The position numbers were made by a program, and so were the translations under genes. A DNA stretch of 64,000 bases from positions 930,001 to 994,000 of the forward strand of contig OZ246966.1 in NCBI GenBank assembly GCA_965232405.1, given 5' to 3'. A model generated the notes under the pieces. The model made no database searches. It was not told the DNA's origin and worked only from the letters and a program-made list of their open reading frames with translations. This DNA comes from RCIO01 sp965232405. GTDB taxonomy: Bacteria; Pseudomonadota; Alphaproteobacteria; Rhizobiales; Rhizobiaceae. Shown piece after piece: positions 8,009 to 17,031 of the stretch (position 1 is its first letter; the number at the start of each line of letters is the position of its first letter).

Positions 8009-9195
8009 CAGGAAATCACTCCGAGTTCCCGGCCGACCTCTGTGAAGGCGTCGACCGCACGGTCAATGTCGGCGGGCGCGTGGGCAGCCGACATCTGGGT
8101 GCGGATGCGGGCTTGTCCTTTCGGCACCACGGGGAACGAGAACCCGATCACGTAGATTCCGCGTTCCAGAAGCTTCTCGGCCATTGCCTGCGCGAGAGCA
8201 GCGTCGCCGATCATCACCGGGATAATCGGATGGCCCGCTCCGGCCAGCGTGAAACCGGCTTTTGCCATGGTCTCGCGAAAACGCTCCGCATTGGCATAAA
8301 GCCTTGCCCGCAACTCGTCGCCGGCGTCGATGATGTCGAATACGCGAAGTGAGGCTGCCGCGATCGCCGGCATCAGCGTGTTGGAAAACAGATAGGGTCT
8401 GGAGCGCTGGCGCAGCCAGTCGACAACCTGTCTGCGTCCGCTGGTGTAGCCACCGGATGCCCCGCCGAGCGCCTTGCCAAGCGTACCGGTGATGAGATCG
8501 ATGCGGTCTTCCACGCCGCAATGTTCGGGCGATCCGCGACCGTGTTTCCCCACGAAACCGACAGCGTGGCTGTCATCGACCATGACCATCGCGTCGTATT
8601 TTTCTGCGAGGTCGCAGATGCCGCCGAGATTGGCGATGATGCCGTCCATGGAGAAAACGCCGTCAGTCGCAATCAGCCGGAAGCGCGCGTCGGCCGCTTC
8701 CTTCAACCGCTCCTCCAGTTCACGCATGTCGTTATTGGCGTAGCGGTAGCGGCGCGCCTTCGACAGCCGCACCCCGTCGATGATCGAGGCGTGGTTGAGC
8801 GCGTCGGAGATGATTGCGTCCTCTTCTCCCAATAGCGTTTCGAACAGGCCGGCATTGGCGTCGAAACAGGAGGAATAGAGGATCGTGTCTTCCATGCCGA
8901 GAAAGGTCGAGATGCGTTCTTCCAACTGCTTGTGCTCTTCCTGCGTGCCGCAGATGAAGCGCACCGACGCCATGCCATAGCCGTAGCGGTCGAGAGCGGC
9001 CTTTGCGGCCGCCCGCAATTCGGGATTGTCGGCCAATCCAAGATAGTTGTTGGCGCAGAAGTTGAGCACCTTGCGGCCGCCGGTCTCGATTTCGGCCGAC
9101 TGCATCGACGTAATCACACGCTCGGATTTGTAGAGGCCGGCTTCGCGCAGGCCTTTGATCTCGGTCTCGAGATGATCGATGAAGGCTCTGGTCAT
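8008..9195 (-). CDS. kbl: 2-amino-3-ketobutyrate CoA ligase (glycine C-acetyltransferase)
   Basis: 395 residues from the ATG at 9195 (MTRAFIDHLETEIKGLREAG), with GGGAGGG about 5 bases upstream. This PLP enzyme of the alpha-oxoamine synthase family splits 2-amino-3-ketobutyrate with CoA into glycine and acetyl-CoA. Visible motifs are NFCANNYLGLADNPE, YSSCFDANAGLFE, MVDDSHAVGFVGKHGRG and the PLP-lysine region DLITGTLGKALGGASGGY. It is the first gene of kbl-tdh and diverges from the oxygenase gene, with 97 bp between the starts. Confidence 0.96.
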   Translation of the reverse strand: MTRAFIDHLETEIKGLREAGLYKSERVITSMQSAEIETGGRKVLNFCANNYLGLADNPELRAAAKAALDRYGYGMASVRFICGTQEEHKQLEERISTFLGMEDTILYSSCFDANAGLFETLLGEEDAIISDALNHASIIDGVRLSKARRYRYANNDMRELEERLKEAADARFRLIATDGVFSMDGIIANLGGICDLAEKYDAMVMVDDSHAVGFVGKHGRGSPEHCGVEDRIDLITGTLGKALGGASGGYTSGRRQVVDWLRQRSRPYLFSNTLMPAIAAASLRVFDIIDAGDELRARLYANAERFRETMAKAGFTLAGAGHPIIPVMIGDAALAQAMAEKLLERGIYVIGFSFPVVPKGQARIRTQMSAAHAPADIDRAVDAFTEVGRELGVIS

Positions 9196-9292
9196 GGCGC
9201 CCTCCCAGGCATCGCCGGCATTTTCCAAATCGCGGTTGGCGGCGGCAAGGCTCCACACTACGATCCGACAGCAATCATCATGGGACGACCGC

Positions 9293-10273
9293 ATGTCATC
9301 ATCATTTCCCGTATTCGATCTCGGACGGTTTGAGAAGGCGAAGGGCGCGGAACGGGACGCGCTTGCGGCCGAAGTCGACCGAATTTGCCGCGCTACCGGC
9401 TTCCTGGCTGTTTCCAATCACGGTGTGCCGCAGGCAACCATCGACGGCGTGTGGAACAAGGCCCGTGAATTCTTCAACCTGCCTTACGAAGAAAAGCAGA
9501 AAGCGGCCGCGCCCTATGCGGGGTACCCCTATGGCTATCTTGGCCCGGAACTCGAAGCGCTTGCGAAGTCGCGCGAAGAAGACAGCCCCCCGGACCTCAA
9601 GGAAAGCTTCAATGGCGGACCGCTGAAAGCACCCGAAGGCATGACCGACGAGGATGCGCTTTCGTTTTGTTATGCGGCAACGATCTGGCCGGACGCACCA
9701 GACGGATTTCGCGAGGCGTGGACCGGCTACTACGCAGCGATGGAAGATCTTGCGCGCCGTATCATGCGTCTCTTCGCGGCAGCGCTGAAAATGCCGGACG
9801 ACTACTTCGAGCCCTTCATCGACGCTCCCGTCAGCGCCTTGCGGGCGCTGAACTATCCGGAACAGACGCGCCCGCCGAAGCCCGGCCAATTGCGCGCCGG
9901 TGCGCACACCGATTATGGCAGTCTGACGATCCTGCTCCCACAGGCCGGATCGCGCGGGCTTGAAATCAAGACGCCTGACGGCAACTGGACGCCCGTGCCG
10001 CCCGTGCCCGACGCCTTTCTCATCAATATCGGTGACCTGATGGCGCTATGGACGAATGATCGCTGGGTGTCGACGCTACACCGCGTCGTCAATCCGCCGC
10101 CGGACCAGGGCGGCATGGACAGGCGGCAGTCGCTCGCCTTTTTCCACCAGCCCAACTGGGACGCCGAAATCGCCGTGCTCGACCAGTGTGTCGCTGACGG
10201 CGAGAAACCCCGATACAACCCGGTGCTTTCCGGACCCTATCTGATGAACAAATTCCGCTCGACGACGAATTAG
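9293..10273 (+). CDS. 2-oxoglutarate/Fe(II)-dependent oxygenase, isopenicillin N synthase family
   Basis: 326 residues from the ATG at 9293 (MSSSFPVFDLGRF); upstream in-frame codons overlap kbl and are not needed. The N-terminal DIOX_N region contains TGFLAVSNHGVP. The Fe(II) triad is His and Asp in GAHTDYGSLTILLP and His in STLHRVVNPP; the 2-oxoglutarate-binding Arg-x-Ser is in RRQSLAFFHQP. Proteins of this type in proteobacteria are mostly uncharacterised hydroxylases. Head-to-head placement with kbl-tdh hints at amino-acid-linked chemistry, but the substrate cannot be read from the sequence. Confidence 0.9.
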   Translation: MSSSFPVFDLGRFEKAKGAERDALAAEVDRICRATGFLAVSNHGVPQATIDGVWNKAREFFNLPYEEKQKAAAPYAGYPYGYLGPELEALAKSREEDSPPDLKESFNGGPLKAPEGMTDEDALSFCYAATIWPDAPDGFREAWTGYYAAMEDLARRIMRLFAAALKMPDDYFEPFIDAPVSALRALNYPEQTRPPKPGQLRAGAHTDYGSLTILLPQAGSRGLEIKTPDGNWTPVPPVPDAFLINIGDLMALWTNDRWVSTLHRVVNPPPDQGGMDRRQSLAFFHQPNWDAEIAVLDQCVADGEKPRYNPVLSGPYLMNKFRSTTN

Positions 10274-10312
10274 TTTATTCATTTTGGAGTATGACTTCGC
10301 TATATTGTGTAA

Positions 10313-10771
10313 ATGATCGATCTGAAAATCATTGTTCCTTGGTTTTTAACTGCGGGCGCTGCTTTGATCGGTGTATGGCAATATGCTGATAAACAAGCAC
10401 AGCTAAATCGGGAACCGTTTCTACGAGAACAGCTTGCGCTTGTATTGAAGGCAAGCGAATCGGTTTCAAAGATTGCCACATTGACAGATGTTGCAGAATG
10501 GGAAGAGGCGCGGGCCGACTTCTGGGTACTCTACTGGGGCCCTCTGGCAATGGTTGAGAATGTAGCTGTCGAAAGATGCATGGTGGCAGCCCACAAGATT
10601 ATTCCCCGACCGGGAGAACCGGTTCCGGTATTGCCACTCAGGCGTTTGGAATCATCCTCCCTTGCACTTGCTCACGCTGCCCGCGATCTTGTGCTCGACA
10701 GTTGGAATGTTTCACTTCCACCTATCGAAGGCCGTCAGTCGGAAGACGGAATAGCCGCCAACAGCTGCTGA
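10313..10771 (+). CDS. Uncharacterised single-helix membrane-anchored protein
   Basis: 152 residues from the only in-frame ATG (10313); a TAA lies directly upstream in frame and there is no good ribosome site. An N-terminal hydrophobic helix (IIVPWFLTAGAALIGVWQYA) leads into a cytoplasmic-looking alpha-helical domain containing FWVLYWGPLAMVENVAVERCM. I do not know the family by name. Base composition is clearly lower in GC (around half) than the flanking genes, with many A/T-ending codons, which suggests recent acquisition. It sits between the oxygenase and convergent gcdH, 4 bp from the gcdH stop. Confidence 0.75.
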   Translation: MIDLKIIVPWFLTAGAALIGVWQYADKQAQLNREPFLREQLALVLKASESVSKIATLTDVAEWEEARADFWVLYWGPLAMVENVAVERCMVAAHKIIPRPGEPVPVLPLRRLESSSLALAHAARDLVLDSWNVSLPPIEGRQSEDGIAANSC

Positions 10772-10775
10772 GCTC

Positions 10776-11984
10776 CTAAAAGAACGCCTGTATGCCCGTC
10801 TGTGCGCGTCCGAGGATCAACGCATGAACGTCATGCGTGCCCTCATAGGTATTGACGGTCTCCAGGTTCTGGGCGTGGCGCATGACATGGTACTCGACCT
10901 GAATACCGTTGCCGCCATGCATGTCGCGCGCCTGGCGAGCGATGTCGAGCGCCTTGCCGCAATTGTTGCGCTTGACGATCGAGATCATCTCCGGCGCCAT
11001 CTTGCCTTCGTCCATGAGACGGCCGACGCGCAATGAACCCTGAAGACCCAACGAAATCTCCGTCTGCATGTCCGCAAGCTTCTTCTGGAAAAGCTGGGTA
11101 GCTGCAAGCGGCTTGCCGAACTGCTTGCGGTCGAGCCCGTACTGGCGGGCGCGGAACCAGCAATCTTCGGCAGCGCCCATCGCGCCCCAGGAGATGCCGT
11201 AGCGGGCGCGGTTCAGGCAGCCGAACGGGCCCTTGAGCCCGGACACGTTGGGCAGCAGCGCATCCTCGCCGACCTCGACATTGTCCATCACCACCTCGCC
11301 GGTGACGGAGGCGCGCAGCGACAGCTTGCCGCCGATCTTCGGCGCCGAAAGGCCCTTCATGCCCTTCTCGAGCACGAAACCCCTGATCTGATTGTCATGC
11401 GCGGCCGACTTGGCCCACACAACAAACACATCGGCCAGCGGCGCGTTCGAAATCCACATCTTGGAGCCGTTGAGGCGGTAGCCTCCATCGGTCTTCTCGG
11501 CGCGCGTCTTCATGCCGCCGGGATCGGAACCCGCGTCCGGTTCGGTCAGGCCAAAGCAGCCGATCCACTCTCCCGAAGCGAGCTTTGGCAGATATTTCTT
11601 ACGCTGCTCGTCCGAGCCGTAGGCGTGGATGGGATACATAACCAGCGAAGATTGCACGCTCATCATGGAGCGGTAGCCGCTGTCGACACGCTCGATTTCG
11701 CGCGCAACCAGGCCGTAGGTCACATAGGTCGATCCGAGCCCGCCATACTCCTCCGGCACGGTGATGCCCAGCAACCCGGCCTCGCCCATCATGGCGAAGA
11801 TTTCCGGATCCGCCTTCTCTTCCAGATAGGCACTCTCGATTCGGGGCATGAGCTTCTCGGAAGCGAACGCCGCCGCCGCGTCACGCATCAACCGCTCGTC
11901 CTCGCCCAGCTGATCATCCAGCAGAAACGGGTCGTCCCAGACAAAGCTCGCCATTGCCTCTGGTATTGTGGCTTTCACGTTCAT
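10776..11984 (-). CDS. gcdH: Glutaryl-CoA dehydrogenase
   Basis: 402 residues, acyl-CoA dehydrogenase fold. It has CFGLTEPDAGSDPGGMKTRA (FAD/substrate loop), GMKGLSAPKIGGKLSLRAS, and the C-terminal VNTYEGTHDVHALILGRAQTG, where the Glu of TYEGTHD is the catalytic base of this subfamily. FAD-dependent oxidative decarboxylation of glutaryl-CoA to crotonyl-CoA belongs to lysine and tryptophan breakdown. The M1 start at 11984 is kept; an internal ATG ten residues on is an alternative. It appears monocistronic, with no adjacent LysR gene. Confidence 0.92.
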   Translation of the reverse strand: MNVKATIPEAMASFVWDDPFLLDDQLGEDERLMRDAAAAFASEKLMPRIESAYLEEKADPEIFAMMGEAGLLGITVPEEYGGLGSTYVTYGLVAREIERVDSGYRSMMSVQSSLVMYPIHAYGSDEQRKKYLPKLASGEWIGCFGLTEPDAGSDPGGMKTRAEKTDGGYRLNGSKMWISNAPLADVFVVWAKSAAHDNQIRGFVLEKGMKGLSAPKIGGKLSLRASVTGEVVMDNVEVGEDALLPNVSGLKGPFGCLNRARYGISWGAMGAAEDCWFRARQYGLDRKQFGKPLAATQLFQKKLADMQTEISLGLQGSLRVGRLMDEGKMAPEMISIVKRNNCGKALDIARQARDMHGGNGIQVEYHVMRHAQNLETVNTYEGTHDVHALILGRAQTGIQAFF

Positions 11985-12279
11985 GTTTCCGACGCGCTCC
12001 GTCCCTTTTCGTGTGAACCTTATTGTAGAGCTTTTCGGCTCCGGATTGAAACATTTCTGTTGCGAGGCGGCTGCCAGACAATCCGCGAGAAACCCACAGA
12101 TGCTTCCGTTGCGTCAATCAGGGTCACTCGTCTCCGATGCCACATAATCGCGCAAGGTCGCAGTAACCACCCATCGCAATTGCTCGGGAAACGCTGCGAT
12201 CTCGATCCGCAGGTTGCGATGCTGTTAACCTTTTCCCTGCGTGAGTTAACCCACTGGTAGTATCTGTGCTGGGGCAACA

Positions 12280-14349
12280 ATGACTCGCGAAAACATAGCG
12301 GGCGGTCACGAGCGGCTTGTGCCGCTCATCAGAACCGCATACTGGGGTGCGGTCCTGATCATCGCCGCAATGGCAATCGGGTCTTTCCTGCTGGTGCAGG
12401 AGCGGCTTCGGGAACATCAGGCAACAGACTCGCTGTTGGCGATGATCAGCCAGCAGAAGGCGCTCTCCCAACGCATCGTCTTCCTTGCCGGTGCCGCGGA
12501 GGCAACGCATTTCGACCAGCGGTCGCATCTGATCGGCGCGCTGGAAAGCGCCGTCGACCAGTTCGAAAAGACATATGATCTTATCCTGAGCCAGACGATT
12601 ATCGCCGCCGGCACGGTGGACGAAAGCGCCGATCACCGCGTCGAAGCAGTGCTTTACGGCGCGCCACACCATCTCGACTTCTTCGCCAGCGGCCTTGTGG
12701 CCAGCGGCCGCCATGTGGCCGCCGCTCTGCGAGAAGAAGCATCCGGGCGTGATGCTGCGAACTCGCCGCAGCCGGACGGCGGGCGCATCCAGCTCGACGA
12801 GACTGTGGCCACTGCGACGCTGGGTGGCTTCATGGCGCTGGAACGCGACATCGCCGCCACTTCACTCGCCAGGCTCGCCAATCTGCGCGATACGCATCGC
12901 CATCTGTTCTACGCCATAATGGCGATCATCGTGATGGTGGTGCTCTTCATCTTCATGCCGATTACCGGCGCGATCCACCGGCGAACCAGCGAACTGGTCG
13001 ATGCCCGCAACTCGATGGCCTACATTGCGGTGCATGACGGGTTGACCGGCCTCTACAACCGGGCCTTCCTGCGCGACCATTTCGATCGCTTGATCAAGAA
13101 TGCCGGTCGTCGGCGGGAACGCATGGCGGTGCTGCAACTCGATCTCGACCGCTTCAAGCAGATCAACGACACGCTGGGCCATTCCGCAGGCGACCTTGTG
13201 CTGGTCAAGACAGCCGAGCGGATGAAAGAGGCCTGCCGCGCATCGGACCTCTGCGTGCGTCTGGGCGGTGATGAATTCGTCATGGTGCTGAACGCGGCAG
13301 GTTCGTCTGAGGATATTCACGCCGTCGCCAGCAGGATACTCAAAAACATCAACGAACCGATCGACTTTGAAGGAGCGACCATCCTGCCGGGCGCAAGCGC
13401 CGGCATCGCCGTCTATCCGGTCGATGCCGACAACGGAAACGACCTCATCGTCCATGCCGACCTCGCGCTCTATTCGGCAAAGAAGGCCGGCGGGGGAACC
13501 TGCTCGTTCTTCTCGGAAGAACTGAGGGCAGAACTCGATCATCGCAAACGTCTGGAGCGCGACCTCGCAGACGCGATCACAAGGCGCGAATTTTCGGTCT
13601 ATTTCCAGCCGCAGGTCTCGATGACCGACGGCAACATCACAGGACTCGAGGCGCTGGTCCGCTGGCATCACCCCGAACGCGGCCTCGTTTCGCCAGGCGA
13701 GTTCATCCCGGTTGCGGAAAAGGCCGGGCTGATGGTCGAAATCGGCCGCATCATCTTCGACAAGGCGATCCGGGAGGCTGCCGACTGGCACAAGAATGGC
13801 TACGAGTTCGGCCGTCTGGCAATCAATGTATCCGGCGCGGAACTGCGCGAACCGGACTTCTACGACTTCCTGTTCAAGACGCTCGAAGATGCCGGCCTTC
13901 CGCCGCAGAGGCTTTCGCTGGAGATCGTGGAATCGGTCATTCTCGACGACGAAAAAACCGGCATCGCGCCGAAACTGAGGGCTATTCGCGCGGCCGGTGT
14001 TCATCTGGAACTCGACGATTTCGGCACCGGCTATGCGTCGCTCAGCCACGTCAATCCGAACGAGATCGACAGGCTGAAGATCGACCGCCGATTCGTGCAA
14101 AGCATCGACCTCAATGTCGACAACACCATGATCGTGCGGGCGATCACCGAGCTTGCGCGCGGGCTCGGCATTTCGCTGATCGCGGAGGGCGCAGAAACCG
14201 AAGCCGAGCTCGAAACGCTGATGGCCATTGGCTGCGACCAGGTCCAGGGTTATTCGGTCGCCTTTCCGATGCCGGACGAACAGGCGCGCAAGTGGATCCA
14301 GTCGCGCATGCGAACGGCGAAAAAGACCGTGAGCGCAGCGGCTGGCTGA
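12280..14349 (+). CDS. Membrane-bound GGDEF-EAL cyclic-di-GMP enzyme with PilJ-like sensor region
   Basis: 689 residues. A transmembrane helix near residues 12-35 and another near 210-230 enclose a periplasmic segment of about 170 residues. Its start, ISQQKALSQRIVFLAG, resembles the SQRI motif of PilJ-type (type IV pilus MCP N-terminal) domains. The GGDEF domain is intact (RLGGDEFVM), with an I-site RxxD (RASD) five residues before GGDEF. The EAL domain is also intact by eye: EALVRWHHP, NVSGAEL, EIVESVI, LDDFGTGYASL, IAEGAE. It could make and degrade c-di-GMP; the net direction is unknown. The 295 bp upstream (11985-12279) contains two TTAAC half-sites but no gene. Confidence 0.93.
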   Translation: MTRENIAGGHERLVPLIRTAYWGAVLIIAAMAIGSFLLVQERLREHQATDSLLAMISQQKALSQRIVFLAGAAEATHFDQRSHLIGALESAVDQFEKTYDLILSQTIIAAGTVDESADHRVEAVLYGAPHHLDFFASGLVASGRHVAAALREEASGRDAANSPQPDGGRIQLDETVATATLGGFMALERDIAATSLARLANLRDTHRHLFYAIMAIIVMVVLFIFMPITGAIHRRTSELVDARNSMAYIAVHDGLTGLYNRAFLRDHFDRLIKNAGRRRERMAVLQLDLDRFKQINDTLGHSAGDLVLVKTAERMKEACRASDLCVRLGGDEFVMVLNAAGSSEDIHAVASRILKNINEPIDFEGATILPGASAGIAVYPVDADNGNDLIVHADLALYSAKKAGGGTCSFFSEELRAELDHRKRLERDLADAITRREFSVYFQPQVSMTDGNITGLEALVRWHHPERGLVSPGEFIPVAEKAGLMVEIGRIIFDKAIREAADWHKNGYEFGRLAINVSGAELREPDFYDFLFKTLEDAGLPPQRLSLEIVESVILDDEKTGIAPKLRAIRAAGVHLELDDFGTGYASLSHVNPNEIDRLKIDRRFVQSIDLNVDNTMIVRAITELARGLGISLIAEGAETEAELETLMAIGCDQVQGYSVAFPMPDEQARKWIQSRMRTAKKTVSAAAG

Positions 14350-14408
14350 GGTGTTCAAAACCGTGCATCGGGCTTCGCCCGCTGCTCGAATCCGCGTAGG
14401 GTGGGCGC

Positions 14409-16187
14409 ATGCCCATCCGCCAGCTCCCAGACACTATGATCAACCAGATCGCCGCCGGCGAGGTGGTCGAGCGTCCGGCAAGCGTGGTCAAGGAACTGGT
14501 CGAAAACGCGCTCGATGCCGGAGCGCGCAAGATCGAGATCGCGACGGCCGGCGGCGGGCTGGGACTGATCCGCGTCATTGATGACGGCTCGGGTATCCCG
14601 CCCGACGAACTGCCACTGGCGGTGGGGCGCCACTGCACCTCCAAGCTCGACGCCGACATCAACGACATCCACACGCTGGGATTTCGCGGCGAGGCGCTTC
14701 CCTCAATCGGGTCGGTGGCGCGGCTCACCATTCGCAGCCGCACGGCCGAGGGTGATGGAGGAGCGGAAATCCATGTCGATGGCGGCGTCGTCTCCGCGGT
14801 CAAACCGGCAGCGACCAATCGCGGCACAACCGTCGAGGTGCGCGACCTGTTTCACGCGACACCTGCCAGGCTCAAATTCATGAAGGGTCCGCGCGCGGAA
14901 ACAGCGGCGATCACCGATGTGGTCAAGCGCATAGCAATGGCCTTTCCCGACGTGCGGTTCACGCTCTCCGGCAGCGACCGCTCGACACTGGAATTGCCGC
15001 CAACGCCCGAAAACAGCGGCCCCGAACGCATCTCCCAGGTGCTCGGCGGCGAGTTCATCGAAAACGCTCTGGTGGTTGATGCCGAGCGCGAGGGCGTGCG
15101 GCTCACCGGCCACATCTCGATCCCCTCCTATTCAAGGGCGACGTCACAGCAGCAATTTGCCTTCGTCAATGGCCGCCCGGTGCGCGACAAGCTGATCGCC
15201 GGAGCGATCCGCGGTGCCTTCGCCGACGTGCTGCCGCGCGACCGGCATGCGGTTGCAACGCTGTTTCTGTGGCTCGACCCGGCCGATGTCGACGTCAATG
15301 TGCATCCCGCCAAATCGGATGTGCGCTTCCGCGATCCGGGGCTGGTACGCGGGCTGATCGTCGGCGCGGTCAGGCAAACTCTCGCCGGCGCAGGCATCAG
15401 GGCATCCACTTCGGCGGCAAGCGCCATGATGAATGCGTTCAGGCCGGAAGCCGCGCGTGGCGGCCCTTCATTTGCACCGCACGAATATCACCAGCCGCTC
15501 GGAACAGGCTTTAGCGAACCTGCGCAGGCGCTGTTCGATTCAGCGCCCATGGTCAGCGCCCGCACGGTCGAGCCCGAAGCCGGCATTGCAGAACAATCGC
15601 AGGCAGACACGCCGCTGGGTGCGGCGCGAGCGCAGATCCACGAAAACTACATCGTTGCGCAGACGGCCGATTCACTGGTCATCGTAGACCAGCACGCAGC
15701 GCATGAGCGGCTGGTCTATGAGGCGCTGAAGCAGGGGCTGGAAAGCAGGCCGGTGCCGGCGCAGATGCTGCTTCTTCCCGAAATCATCGACTTGCCGGAA
15801 GAGGATGCCGACCGGCTGACCGCACACACGCCACTGTTGCAGAAACTCGGGCTGGGACTTGAGCGCTTCGGACCCGGCGCGGTGGCGGTGCGCGAAACAC
15901 CGGCGATGCTTGGCGAAGTGGACGTGCATGGCCTAGTGCGCGATCTGGCCGACGAAATTGCCGACAATGACACGGCGGACACCCTTCGCGAACGCCTCAA
16001 CAAGGTTGCCGCCACGATGGCCTGCCACGGCTCCGTCAGGTCCGGGCGACGGCTGCGGCCGGAGGAAATGAACGCATTGCTGCGCGAAATGGAGGCCACA
16101 CCCGGCTCCGGCACGTGCAATCACGGCCGGCCGACCTATATCGAACTCAAGCTCAGCGACATAGAGCGGCTGTTCGGCCGGCGCTAG
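14409..16187 (+). CDS. mutL: DNA mismatch repair protein MutL
   Basis: 592 residues. The N-terminal GHKL ATPase starts MPIRQLPDTMINQIAAGEVV, followed by VVKELVENALDAGA, DDGSGI and GFRGEALPSIGSV. A poorly conserved linker (about 330-390) precedes a dimerisation domain with DQHAAHERLVYE, which fits the MutL endonuclease signature DQHA(x)2E(x)4E, and CNHGRPTYIEL at the end. It therefore belongs to the nicking MutL type, unlike E. coli MutL. It is first in the conserved order mutL-DUF2093-membrane protein-lpxK. Confidence 0.96.
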   Translation: MPIRQLPDTMINQIAAGEVVERPASVVKELVENALDAGARKIEIATAGGGLGLIRVIDDGSGIPPDELPLAVGRHCTSKLDADINDIHTLGFRGEALPSIGSVARLTIRSRTAEGDGGAEIHVDGGVVSAVKPAATNRGTTVEVRDLFHATPARLKFMKGPRAETAAITDVVKRIAMAFPDVRFTLSGSDRSTLELPPTPENSGPERISQVLGGEFIENALVVDAEREGVRLTGHISIPSYSRATSQQQFAFVNGRPVRDKLIAGAIRGAFADVLPRDRHAVATLFLWLDPADVDVNVHPAKSDVRFRDPGLVRGLIVGAVRQTLAGAGIRASTSAASAMMNAFRPEAARGGPSFAPHEYHQPLGTGFSEPAQALFDSAPMVSARTVEPEAGIAEQSQADTPLGAARAQIHENYIVAQTADSLVIVDQHAAHERLVYEALKQGLESRPVPAQMLLLPEIIDLPEEDADRLTAHTPLLQKLGLGLERFGPGAVAVRETPAMLGEVDVHGLVRDLADEIADNDTADTLRERLNKVAATMACHGSVRSGRRLRPEEMNALLREMEATPGSGTCNHGRPTYIELKLSDIERLFGRR

Positions 16188-16291
16188 GGCGACACATCGG
16201 AGCCTTGACGACCCGCGCGATCTGTGGCGGAAAAGCCCGGACGACAGGGCTGTCCGGGAACGCAGCCAACAGACCGCAACTTGGATTTGCC

Positions 16292-16519
16292 ATGAACCGC
16301 TTTGAAGGTCCGGGCGCACGCGAAGCCCGCATCCGCTATCTTGACGGCGACTTTCAGGTCGTTTCGCCGGGCGCGTTTGTGCGCTGCGCCGTAACCGGCG
16401 AAAGCATTCCGCTCGACGAGCTCAAATATTGGAGCGTCGCGCGGCAGGAAGCATATCTCGACGCTGACACGTCACTTCGAGCCGAGATCGAGCACAATCC
16501 CGAATTGCGGAAGCGCTAG
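16292..16519 (+). CDS. DUF2093 domain protein
   Basis: 75 residues, start ATG 16292. The sequence RYLDGDFQVVSPGAFVRCAVTG followed by IPLDELKYWSVARQEAYLDA is characteristic of DUF2093, a small alphaproteobacterial family of unknown function found next to mutL and lpxK. It is probably cotranscribed with mutL (104 bp gap). Its stop overlaps by 4 bases the stop of the convergent membrane-protein gene. Confidence 0.87.
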   Translation: MNRFEGPGAREARIRYLDGDFQVVSPGAFVRCAVTGESIPLDELKYWSVARQEAYLDADTSLRAEIEHNPELRKR

Positions 16520-16971
16520 CGCAGCACGCCTGCCTTCGCCATCGAACGCGCATAGAAGAACAACGCGATCGTGATCACCCAGATCAGGATCGAGAATACC
16601 CAGGTGGCAGCCCCGCCGCCCATCAGTTCGGCCCCGTTGGTGAGAACGAAATTGTAGATCGTCGTGAAGACCAGCCCAACGATCGAAATGCCGAACAGCC
16701 AGACTGCCCAGTTTCGCCGCAACAATAGCGCCAGCGATCCCAGCACCGCGCCCCAAACGCCGAGCGCCCAGGCGGCGTCGGCCCAAATCGGAAAACTATA
16801 GAAATAATCAAGCTGCTCAGGTGTGAACTGGCCCATGTACCATTCGGCCCGCGACTGGGTCATCAGGTAGTCGAACGCACCCATGGCGTTCCACAACAGC
16901 GACACTGCGCCAACGACCCAAAGATGCCAGGGGGCGCGAACCGCGCCTTCACTTCCTTGCTGCTCGCTCAT
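16516..16971 (-). CDS. Four-helix membrane protein of unknown function
   Basis: 151 residues from the ATG at 16971, with a GGGGAGG site 6 bases upstream. It has four hydrophobic segments (HLWVVGAVSLLWNAMGAFDYL; AAWALGVWGAVLGSLALLL; AVWLFGISIVGLVFTTIYNFV; TWVFSILIWVITIALFFYA). I recognise the arrangement next to lpxK in rhizobial genomes but not a function. It lies 60 bp downstream of lpxK on the same strand and is probably the end of the kdtA-lpxK operon. Confidence 0.8.
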   Translation of the reverse strand: MSEQQGSEGAVRAPWHLWVVGAVSLLWNAMGAFDYLMTQSRAEWYMGQFTPEQLDYFYSFPIWADAAWALGVWGAVLGSLALLLRRNWAVWLFGISIVGLVFTTIYNFVLTNGAELMGGGAATWVFSILIWVITIALFFYARSMAKAGVLR

Positions 16972-17031
16972 GTGAAACCTCCCCGTTTCCAGCCGGCAGC
17001 TTAGCCGATTGCCCACGCGATGGGAAACGGT

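Noticed and set aside
10291..10389. Small upstream frame as a real leader peptide of the orphan gene
   Set aside because: The GGAG before it is only one base from the ATG, too close to act as a ribosome site; kept only as a note.
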